Below, one piece after another: positions 11,650 through 21,429 of a stretch of DNA of 64,000 bases (position 1 is the stretch's first letter; each line of letters starts with the position of its first letter). The DNA comes from Eretmocerus hayati (Eukaryota; Arthropoda; Insecta; Hymenoptera; Aphelinidae), in contig CM056742.1 in the NCBI GenBank assembly GCA_029851415.1, positions 76,498,748 to 76,562,747 of the forward strand, read 5' to 3'. Under the pieces are notes generated by a model. The model was not told the DNA's origin. It saw only the letters and a list, made by a program, of their open reading frames with translations, and did not search any database. A program made the position numbers and the translations under genes.

Positions 11650-13110
11650 TTGTGCCGAAAAGTTACTTTGCGTGTGGTGCGCAGAGTTCAGTGAACATTT
11701 TTTTTCGCACGATTTTCAGTGCGCAAAGTTTGAAATCGTGCGCGAAGTTGTTACGATCGTGCGCAAAGTTGCCACAACCTTGCGCAAAGTTCGCTTATTA
11801 GTGTGCAAAGTTGTTCGTGTTCCCACAATGTAGGAAAGTTTTTCGTACTCAACAAAGCTAAGAAATTTGAACATGACGCCTCATGAATAGGGAATATATG
11901 TACAATACCATTGAATCTATTGTTCGTATCTGCTAATTGATTGAAATAACTAACAAGTACTGACTCAGATGGAAATGTGAGCTCTTCTAGGACAATCAAT
12001 ACGATATGGTTGATGTCGACAATTCTCTGGAAGATAGTTCTCATTTTTCATTCGAAACTTTCTGATTACTCAAAACTTCCACCCATTTGTCGATGAAATG
12101 TTGAAAGTTTCTTTGGTATTTCACTTTCAAATTCTATCCAAGTCACAGCGTACTCATATAGTGTTTCACCCTTGATTGTTGATGCATGTTCGGTAATTCT
12201 GAATATTACTTCCCTAATATATCCATATTTTCCAGTCAGAATTGTCCATGTTTCCAAAATCTGAAAGAATTCTACACCCACGAGTTTTGTCCCGATGTTT
12301 GACAATAAGATTCTGTTGCCAAATATTCAAAGGACTCAAAATCTCTCGCCATGAAATTTGATGATGAAGCTTTCTTTAAAGTGAATTTTCCCGTTATACA
12401 AACTCCTCGTTTGATACTGATGGTAATACTTGTTCGGTTGGAGTACTTGCATATATTATATTTGTCTGCTATTAGTACTTCTGAAAGGTGAAATCAAAAT
12501 TTTTCAGCGATGCGATAAAATATGATGTATTATGGGGAGATTTTTCTATGCTACTTTTTCAGAATTTTTTTCCGATCCCACCCGCGGGGGCTTTGCCCCC
12601 TGTACCCCCACCAGGGGGTCCGCCCCTGGACCCCGCCCACGCCCTTCCTTGCCCCGACCTTCAGGGTATAGACCACGGGGAACAACTTTCCGCACCAATA
12701 TCAATATAGTACATTTCGATACAAGAGCGTGAAACGTTTTATTCGCGTCCGAGTGATGGGTTTCCGGCCCGAGCCGTAGGCGAGGGTCGGAATCATTACG
12801 AGAATGCGAATAATAGGTTTTACGCCCGTGTATCTAACTATACTTTTCGATAAACTGTGAGTAAAAGTCGACAAACTGTGCGCAAAGTGCACTTTTACGC
12901 ACAGTGTATCGAAAAGTATAGTAAGCAATACGGGCGCAACTTTTCCGCTCTCATTCCCGGAATTTTCGTGCGTAAAAGTGAAACTTCGCGCACAGCGTGC
13001 GCAAAGTTCTCTGGGCTACGCGCAAAACACTTCGCTCACGTCGCCGAACTTACTACTGTGCGCAAACTTCACTTTCACGCACTCATTTCGGCAACTCGTG
13101 CGTAAAAGTA
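11650..13110. repeat. Region of recurring GTGCGCAAAGTT words
   Basis: The word (G)TGCGCAAAGTT and close variants occur at least seven times in 11640-11815 and again near 12879, 13000 and 13057. TGCGTAAAAGT variants are mixed in. Between them, 12575-12700 is a GC-rich block with short self-complementary stretches (GGGGGCTTTGCCCCC-like). Short frames here follow the repeat. The region looks like a decayed repeat cluster. Confidence 0.5.
12836..12922. repeat. 87-bp imperfect hairpin inside the GCGCAAAG region
   Basis: Arm 12836-12872 (ACTATACTTTTCGATAAACT...) pairs with 12887-12922 with about four or five mismatches and a ~15-base loop. A shorter outer pair CGCCCGT/ACGGGCG lies at about 12823 and 12930. 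The size is close to an insect pre-microRNA, but the motif is shared with neighbouring repeats, so a MITE-type origin is more likely. Confidence 0.65.
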
Positions 13111-13499
13111 CTTGGCGCCCTTATTACTCAATGTACTATTCTGAACTTACTTTTAGTCTCGGGGAGACATGGTGCTCGTTGGTACTCGGTGTCTTTTTGG
13201 GGTATATGTTAACCCAAGCTGCTGGTTCCTCGTAAGAGAGCGATCCTCGTCTGTGTAGCCGTAGATATTGCCTCGAGCAGCCAGATCCCCATTTCGATAT
13301 CAAATTCGACGGCTCGAACCCATCATCCACATAGACACGCGATTCCGTGCACACGATGAAATGAATCCACGCTAACCGATATTGATTGGTCGCTGATTAG
13401 TTGTAACTTATAAGTACCATATCGATGAATTATCGGTACAGAAGGGGTATGCTACTATCTATATCTCCCCCTAATATATAGTAGTAAGAATGAGATTCC

Positions 13500-13800
13500 T
13501 CTGAATTCCCCTGAATTCCTCTGAATTCCCTTGAACTCCCCTGAATTCCGTTGACTGCCTTGAATGCCCAGGAGGGCCCCTGAGGGCCTCTGACGTCCTT
13601 CGAGGTCCCTTGAGGGCCCCCGAGGGCCCCTGAGGGCCCCGAGTGCCTCTGACCAAATAACCTAAATTACGTTCCATATTCACCTTAGGGGCTGAGAGAT
13701 TCCCCTGAGATCCCCTGAGGGCCTGTGAGGGCCCCTGAGGGCCTCCGAGGGCCTCCGAGGGCCCCTGAGGGCCCGTCAATTTTTCTGAGCCCCTGCAGGT
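13500..13800. repeat. GC-rich array of CCCCTGAGGGCC-type words (copy A)
   Basis: About 300 bp of short repeats, first CCTCTGAATTCC words and then CCTGAGGGCC words with a ~10-bp spacing. An equivalent block is in copy B at about 16620-16913. Glycine/proline-rich frames across it are repeat translations, not genes. Confidence 0.85.
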
Positions 13801-13879
13801 CCCTTAGTCTTCTCAATCTCCCTCTGCAGCCTTCTAGAAATGATCTCGTTCTCATCATCATTATTTTCCGTCTCATTAT

Positions 13880-14221
13880 TCAATTATTACAACATTTAAA
13901 GTGAGCTTGGGTTACGAAGAAGATGTATATTTCTTCCAAAAAAATGTGAATTAGAAAAATTTTACAGTATATCCGAGAATCAAAAATCAATAACCAAAAT
14001 CTTTGAGTGACGGAACACTCTTCCACAACATGAACTTCATTTTCCAGAATCGAGTTCTCAATTTCCATCTTTTCACCACCTAACAATTTCAATTCATCTA
14101 CAGCCTCCACTATCACATGTACGTTGAACCTGTAAAGACCACTCAATGAAATCAATTTCGAAACGATTCTTTCCACTCTTATCTGATTGATCAGAAAATT
14201 AACTCTTCTCTTGTAAGTCAC
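13880..14221 (-). CDS. 113-codon ORF conserved in both Helentron copies
   Basis: The frame starts MTYKRRVNFLINQIRVERIV, continues through LGGEKMEIENSILENEV and stops beside the GC array. Copy B (17003-17344) has the same ORF with very few changes. Conservation may reflect recent duplication, not selection. I do not recognise a domain. Immediately upstream on the same strand (14491-14688) lies a helicase-like fragment (NRVVLSSHNENIIELNKRI), so this may be a degraded tail of the element's replication protein. Confidence 0.3.
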   Translation of the reverse strand: MTYKRRVNFLINQIRVERIVSKLISLSGLYRFNVHVIVEAVDELKLLGGEKMEIENSILENEVHVVEECSVTQRFWLLIFDSRIYCKIFLIHIFLEEIYIFFVTQAHFKCCNN

Positions 14222-15205
14222 GGCAAACTTCTAACTCCACTCCACGATCGTACGATTCAATTTGACCGTTTCCATCTTTCACAACAATAACATCAAGTTT
14301 GTGACGTATATTTGTGTACACCCAGAATTCCACTTTTATTCTTTTCATTCCTTTGAACGCATTGATCCTTCAGATAAACCTCTATCTCTGGGGAATCGAC
14401 AAGATTTGTGTGAAAATCGTGTCATATAGTCGAAACATCACCAATTCAACTCACTTATTGTTCTTTTTTTCGAAGGTATATCTTTAAATTTTATTTTGTT
14501 GTATATTCCAACGTCATATTCGCGATTCTCTTGTTCAATTCGATGATATTCTCGTTATGAGATGACAGAACAACTCTATTCGTAGAAATATCTCCAGTCA
14601 TGTCTTTGAATATGGTTCTCCATACATCATCACTTATACACGTATACTTAATTTGATATGATGATGAATTTGCTAATATTATTCTCAATTTCGTTCAAAG
14701 TTAACCATTCTGTACGTACCTCACTAATTCACTCCCATCGCCCTTTTTCTGGAACTCAGATTCGCGAAATACTTTGTCAACATGCGCAACTATAGTACTG
14801 TAATATCAATGTCATTATTATCTCTAATCATAGATATACATATCAATTAACTGAATTACTAACGTTGTTTCATCTCCAATTTGGACTCTATTCTTCGAAT
14901 AATTGAGTCCAGGAATTTTTCACATTCGCTGTGAATTCTCAAAATGAATATTCTCTGTTTCATGCAATGCTATTATTTCATCCAAACACTCAATTCCAGT
15001 AGATCGATCTGATTATTTTGAGCACTTGCCGTATTCTTCTCCAACCTTTTCTCTCGAACTGTTCGTTCAAACACCACAAGATTACCTGCTTCCTCAGTTC
15101 ATATACTTATATCGTTTTCCCCAACTCCAGATTTCACTCCATCTTAACGGAATTTGAGAACAATATACTTGAATTTCCAATCATATATGACAAAAATATC
15201 AAACA

Positions 15206-16469
15206 TCAGATACCCCGTCCCAAACAACCTTTTCCGATCTCATCTGAACCATCGAATCTATTTTCAATAAACGAATTCTTCTGATCTCTTGACCGAGGAA
15301 GAGCAACGTCAAGCTGTCCATTGGAGAGAATCGGCCGTTTCATATAAATATCAACCTTATCTAAACTTTCACGTGGAGACTTATTAATTGTCATTGCCAA
15401 TACCGAGACCACAGGGAGCTGTTCCCTGTGAACTACAAACGGCAGGAAAGACTCACCCTTGGTTAGTGATAGCTTGGGTACGAAAACTATTGTCCTCATA
15501 TTCTCCCCACTTATCACTTCCGCTTCAATATTATGCTTGTACAATTACCTAATCTTTAATCGAACCCCATTACATAAACTCTTCGCCACTCTCAGATTCC
15601 GAGTCATCAGATTCCAAATCAACATCACAATAGCATTTACGTTCAAATCAAGTCGATGTGGAGTTAAACCGTCTCTAATTCTATTCCGAAACTCGGTTGG
15701 ATATTTCAGATGAGTGTGCTCCTCGGTTTGATCTACACCTTTGTGAGTCACATGATCAACGCTTAGTAAGATGAAGTCGAACCATCGAACATTTCCAAGA
15801 TTTTCTTATTCAATTTTATGATATTTTCTTCATGAGATGACAGAACAACTCTATTCGTAGCAATATCTTCATTGATGTCTTTGGATATGGGTTCTACGTA
15901 CATCATTACTCTTCCGCTCAAGTCTCACTTTCACTTCATCAATTCTACCCTCACCTCTACCAGAAGGATGCTGGAAAAATCAGGTCCTTAGATCTCAAAT
16001 TTTTAGTCAGCTTCATTACATTAAACAATTGCCATAAGGCTGACGATGTGATAGTTTCCTGGATTATAGAATGTCTATTCCCATTGGTCAAAACTGGCAG
16101 GATTTGTCTGAAATCCCCGCCTGAAATCACCAATATTCGACCAAAGGGAGGGTCATTGTAAAAAGCGTCACGGAGTGTTCTATCCACCACCTCCAACGCT
16201 TCTTTGGGAATCATTGATGCTTCACCCGAGATGATAACACCTGCTTCCCTCAATTTCTTCTCATTGGCATCAGATTTCAAGAAAATACTCTCAATACTTC
16301 CTAGATCCAAGGGTATTCTGAAGTATCTATGACTTGTTATACCTCGTGGTGAAAGAAATCGACTCAATACTCGTCCACGCCATTGGCAGAATCTTCTTCT
16401 CTTGGAATAAAAAATATTGAATGAGAGACCTTCACAAGGAAGTTTTTCCACAATCTCCAGGACCATCAA
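15206..16469 (-). pseudogene. PIF1-like helicase of Helentron copy A, broken
   Basis: Read on the minus strand, three frames in order give a PIF1 helicase. 16469-15957 has GITSHRYFRIPLDL, the Walker B region ISGEASMIPKEALEVVDRTL (D of DEA replaced by G) and motif III GGDFRQILPVL. 15906-15777 gives NRVVLSSHEENIIKLN, and 15751-15545 gives YPTEF...PHRLDLNVNAIVML...LCNGVRL. 15544-15206 has the C-terminal motif SVLAMTINKSPRESLDKV with LSNGQLDVALPR. This order matches the 2A domain of Helitron PIF1 helicases. Frame breaks and the GEAS substitution make it inactive. No upstream Walker A is visible before the GC hairpin, so the N-terminus is missing. Confidence 0.85.
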
Positions 16470-17002
16470 TGAAACTGACTAGACTTTCATTACTTCTTAA
16501 GTTGCTATGGATGGACTATTGATTCTCCACTCCTTTAAATCAATAATCAGGAGTAGCGGGGGTTGGCGAGCGGAGCGAGCAGGGGGGCTTGCCCCCCCTA
16601 GTATATAGATATAGTAGTAAGAATGAGATTCCTCTGAATTCCCCTGAATTCCTCTGAATTCCCTTGAACTCCCCTGAATTCCCTTGACTGCCTTGAATGC
16701 CCAGGAGGGCCCCTGAGGGCCTCTGAGGTCCTTCGAGGTCCCTTGAGGGCCCCCGAGGGCCCCTGAGGGCCCCGAGTGCCTCTGACCAAATAACCTAAAT
16801 TACGTTCCATATTTACCTTAGGGGCTGAGAGATTCCCCTGAGATCCCCTGAGGGCCCCTGAGGGCCTCCGAGGGCCTCCGAGGGCCCCTGAGGGCCCGTC
16901 AATTTTTCTGAGCCCCTGCAGGTCCCTTAGTCTTGTCAATTTCCCTCTGCAGCCTTCTAGAAATGGTCTCGTTCTCATCATCATTATTTTCCGTCTCATT
17001 AT

Positions 17003-17344
17003 TCAATTATTACAACATTTAAAGTGAGCTTGGGTTACGAAGAAGATGTATATTTCTTCCAAAAAAATGTGAATTAGAAAAATTTTACAGTATATCCGAG
17101 AATCAAAAATCAATAACCAAAATCTTTGTGTGACGGAACACTCTTCCACAACATGAACTTCATTTTCCAGAATCGAGTTCTCAATTTCCATCTTTTCACC
17201 ACCTAACAATTTCAATTCATCTACAGCCTCCACTGTCACATGTACGTTGAACCTGTAAAGACCACTCAATGAAATCAATTTCGAAACGATTCTTTCCACT
17301 CTTATCTGATTGATCAGAAAATTAACTCTTCTCTTGTAAGTCAC
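17003..17344 (-). CDS. 113-codon ORF, copy B
   Basis: Near-identical counterpart of the ORF at 13880-14221, beginning MTYKRRVNFLINQIRVERIV. The visible difference is VTVEAV against VIVEAV. Unrecognised function. Confidence 0.3.
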   Translation of the reverse strand: MTYKRRVNFLINQIRVERIVSKLISLSGLYRFNVHVTVEAVDELKLLGGEKMEIENSILENEVHVVEECSVTQRFWLLIFDSRIYCKIFLIHIFLEEIYIFFVTQAHFKCCNN

Positions 17345-17764
17345 GGCAAACTTCTAACTCCACTCCACGATCGTACGATTCAATTTGACCGTTTCCATCT
17401 TTCACAACAATAACATCAAGTTTGTGACGTATATTTGTGTACACCCAGAATTCCACTCTTATTCTTTTCATTCCTTTGAACGCATTGATCTTTCAGATAA
17501 ACCTCTATCTCTGGAGAATCGACAAGATTTGTGTGAAAATCGTGTCATATAGTCGAAACATCACCAATTCAACTCACTTATTGTTCCTTTTTTCGAAGGT
17601 ATATCTTTAAATTCCATTTTGTTGTATATTCCAACGTCATATTCGCGATTCTCTTGTTCAATTCGATGATATTCTCGTTATGAGATGACAGAACAACTCT
17701 ATTCGTAGAAATTCTCCAGTCATGTCTTTGAATATGGTTCTCCATACATCATCACTTATACACG

Positions 17765-19442
17765 CACGGTTGGCCTGAACTGGCTTTAACCCAAAGGTGC
17801 GTGCCCCTCAGAATTGATTTTTCTCACTTCAAGTACATGGAAAATGCAAGTTTTTCCCGCAAGAATGAAAATCTTTGGTCGAGCCGTTTTTCAAAAAAGT
17901 CAAGTTAACTGGTTTTCATTGGAATTTCCGTACTAATCTATCCATACTCGATAAAAATGCAATTGTCTCCCTCACAATTATCCCTAATTACATTGGAACA
18001 CGCTAAAATACATCAAATAGATAGTTTTCAGAAACGATTTTATAGTAAAGGCGAATATCCATGGTCCCACGATGCCGAGAGACGAGCAATAATGTCGCAC
18101 AGACTCTTGTTCAAAGGTCCTTGTTCCTCCGAATTTCTCCTTTTATCTTGAAGTACGTGATCAATGTAAGTTATTTCCCGCTAGAATCACAAATGTCGGC
18201 GGAGCTATAATCGAGAAATCCATCAGATTAAAATATCTTGAATCTTGATTTCGCCATTATTTCGAGGATAATCAAGGATGAGCTGTCCCATCGACCTCTG
18301 ATACATGTTTGCGTGGATCACTATTTTCTAGGAAGTATGGATCAACAATAATCAATGTTCGAAATTTCATAACAAAGAACCCTCTTCAAAGTGGAACAAT
18401 TTTATTATCAATAAATTACAATTCAAATGTGCATACTATTGTACACACACAAAGATCTAACAGGTTTCTCTTTATACTGAGGATTCGATTTCGCACACTT
18501 GTAATTTTCCCATGTTAAGTCGAAGTCGAAATGTGCCGATTCCATGGATGCTCACTATAGAATCCGAGGCCCATCTTCTTCATCTCACAAAACTGTTCAA
18601 TGTGGAAGAATACTGTGTGAACTTTCGGGGTAACTGAAATCTCCAACTTTAAATAGCTCTTTCGAAAGGTTCCTATAGTTTTAGAGGATACATAACTTTC
18701 TGTTTACGCAAACAGAGAACGCAAATTTTAAGACGATTCTCGTCGTGTGTCAATGCGTGGTCTTTCGACATTTGAGGTTTATTCGATTACGGCGGCCACG
18801 CCAGGCCACGCCGGCGTAATCGAATAAACATATTGTAGATTTCATTTGAGTGCTCCACAGCTAACTGAATGACGTGAGTGAAAGAATTTCGTCCCGCAAA
18901 ATTATTATCGATTGATTTTCAGAAAATTGGCATTCCGAGAATAATTCGAGCGCCGAGCGGGGAAATTCCCCCACGCGACGATCATAGGGAGAGTATCGGG
19001 GGGGGGGGGAGCTCCCAAGTGTACACTTAAAGCTCGTAGATATACTTACCACAGGTATAGATAATAACAAATTAGACTCCCGTGTTTGTGTTAACAAATT
19101 CGACGTGAACGTTCGATACGTGTCGTATACGATGAGCGCTACACATGGATATTCGCCTTTACTATAAAATCGTTTCTGAAAACTATCTTTTTGATGTATT
19201 TTAGCGTGTTCCAATGTAATTAGGAATAATTGTGAGGGAGACAATTGCATTTTTATCGAGTATGGATAGATTAGTACGGAAATTCCAATGAAAACCAGTT
19301 AACTTGACTTTTTTGAAAAACGGCTCGACCAAAGATTTTCATTCTTGCGGGAAAAACTTCCATTTTCCATGTACTTGAAGTGAGAAAAATCAATTCTGAG
19401 GGACACGCACCTTTGGGTTAAAGTCAGTTCAGGCCAACCGTG
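17765..19442. mobile_element. TIR DNA transposon, 299-bp inverted repeats, 5-bp target duplication
   Basis: It begins CACGGTTGGCC and ends GGCCAACCGTG, with arms of about 299 bp (17765-18063 and 19144-19442). It is flanked by ACACG at 17760-17764 and 19443-19447. Copy A of the Helentron has a single ACACG at the same place (near 14641), which is the empty site. The 1.08 kb between the arms holds a 51-bp GC-rich hairpin (18778-18828) and a G run near 19000, but no recognisable transposase, so it is non-autonomous. The CACGGT start and 5-bp duplication are reminiscent of Transib, but that assignment is weak. Confidence 0.9.
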
Positions 19443-20094
19443 ACACGTATACTCAATTTGATATGATGATTAATTTGCTAATATTATCCTCAATTTCGTT
19501 CAAAGTTAACCATTCTGTACGTACCTCACTAATTCACTCCCATCGCCCTTTTTCTGGAACTCAGATTCGCGAAATACTTTGTCAACATACGCAACTATAG
19601 TTCTGTAATATCAATGTCATTAACATCTCTAATCATAGATATACATATCAATTAACTGAATTACTAACGTTGTTTCATCTCCAATTTGGACTCTATTCTT
19701 CGAATAATTGAGTCCAGGAATTTTTCACATTCGCTGTGAATTCTCAAAATGAATATTCTCTGTTTCATGCAATGCTATTATTTCATCCAAACACTCAATT
19801 TCTGTAGATCGATCTGATTATTTTGAGCACTTGCCGTATTCTTCTCCAACCTTTTCTCTCGAACTGTTCGTTCAAACACCACAAGATTACCTGCTCCCTC
19901 AGTTCATATACTTGTATCGTTTTCCCCAACTCCAGATTTCACTCCATCTTAACGGAATTTGAGAACGATATACTTGAATTTCCAATCATATATGACAAAA
20001 ATATCAAACATCAGATACCCCGTCCCAAACAACCTTTTCCGATCTCATCTGAACCATCGAATCTATTTTCAATAAACGAATTCTTCTGATCTCT

Positions 20095-21274
20095 TCACCG
20101 AGGAAGAGCAACGTAAAGCTGTCCATTGGAGAGAATTTGTCGTTTTATATAAATATCAACCTTATCTAAACTTCCACGTGGAGACTTATCAATTGTCATT
20201 GCCAATACCGAGACCACAGGGAGCTGTTCCCTGTGAACTACAAACGGCAGGAAAGACTCACCCTTGATTAGTGTTAGCTTGGGTACGGAAACTATTGTCC
20301 CCATATTCTCCCCTTTTATCACTTCCGCTTCAATATCATGCTTGTACAATTACCCAATCTTTAATCGAACCCTATTACATAAACCCTTCGCCACTCTCAG
20401 ATTCCGAATCATCAGATTCCAAATCAACATCACAATAGCATTTACGTTCAAATCAAGTCCATGTGGAGTTAAACCGTCTCTAATTCTATTCAGAAACTCG
20501 GTTGAATATTTCAGATGAGTGTGCTCCTCGGTTTGATCTACACCTTTGTGAGTCGCATGATCAACGCTTAGTAAGATGAAGTCGGACCATCGAACATTTC
20601 CAAGATTCTCTTATTCAATTTTATGATATTTTCTTCATGAGATGACAGAACAACTCTATTCGTAGCAATATCTTCATTGATGTCTTTGGATATGGGTTCT
20701 ACGTACATGATTACTCTTCCGCTCAGGTCTCACTTTCACTTCATCAATTCTACCCTCACCTCTACCAGAAGGATGTTGGAAAAATCAGGTCCTTAGATCT
20801 CAAATTTTTAGTCAGCTTCATTACATCAAACAATTGCCATAAGGCTGACGATGTGATAGTTTCCTGGATTATAGAATGTCTATTCCCATTGGTCAAAACT
20901 GGCAGGATTTGTCTGAAATCCCCGCCTGAAATCACCAATATTCGACCAAAGGGTGAGTCATTGTAAAAAGCGTCACGGAGTGTTCTATCCACCACCTCCA
21001 ACGCTTCTTTGGGAATCACTGATGCTTCACCCGAGATGATAACACCTGCTTCCCTCAATTTCTTCTCATCGGCATCAGATTTCAAAAAAATACTCTCAAT
21101 ACTTTCTAGATCCAAGGGTATTCTGAAGTATCTATGACTTGTTATACCTTGTGGTGAAAAAAATCGACTCAATACTCGTCCACGCCATTGGCAGAATCTT
21201 CTTCTTTTGGGATAAAAAATATTAAATGAGAGACCTTTACGAGGAAGTTTTTCCACAATCTCCAGGACCATCAA
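20095..21274 (-). pseudogene. PIF1-like helicase of Helentron copy B, broken
   Basis: Same arrangement as in copy A. 21274-20762 has LREAGVIISGEASVIP and GGDFRQILPVL. 20349-20095 has ENMGTIVSVPKLTLIKGES, VLAMTIDKSPRGSLDKV and LSNGQLYVALPR. The motif III and C-terminal motifs are clear, with GEAS again in place of DEA(S/P). The shared GEAS shows the Walker B change predates the tandem duplication. Frame breaks separate the pieces. Confidence 0.85.
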
Positions 21275-21429
21275 TGAAACTGACTAGACTTTCATTACTT
21301 CTTAAGTTACTGTGGATGGACTATTGATTCTCCACTCCTTTAAATCAATAATCAGGAGTAGCGGGGGTTGGCGAGCGGAGCGAGCAGGGGGGCTTGCCCC
21401 CCCCCCCCCTAGTGCTACTATCTATATAT

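Larger units (their letters stand above)
13473..16601 (-). mobile_element. Helitron/Helentron-like element, copy A
   Basis: The unit starts at the ATATATAGTAGTAAGAATGAG word (about 13473) and ends in a GC hairpin (GGGGGGCTTGCCCCCC) followed by CTAG at 16598-16601. The next copy begins immediately with the same start word. It contains a GC-rich array, a conserved small minus-strand ORF and a decayed PIF1-type helicase on the minus strand. A terminal hairpin plus CTAG is a Helitron-type end, although here it lies at the 5' side of the helicase. Inverted words (CTACTATCTATAT / ATATATAGTAG) at the left boundary resemble Helentron terminal repeats. No Rep domain is visible. Confidence 0.65.
16602..21412 (-). 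mobile_element. Helitron/Helentron-like element, copy B, with nested insertion
   Basis: The same element as copy A, joined head to tail: start word at 16602, GC array at 16620-16913, helicase on the minus strand, GC hairpin plus CTAG at 21409-21412. Removing the 1.68 kb insertion leaves about 3.13 kb, the same length as copy A. Tandem copies are expected from rolling-circle transposition. The pair is flanked by a 15-bp direct repeat TGCTACTATCTATAT (13450-13464 and 21413-21427). Confidence 0.65.

Noticed and set aside
16598..16999. Glycine/proline-rich 133-codon frame (and 13471-13779)
   Set aside because: Translation of the CCTGAGGGCC array; composition follows the repeat.
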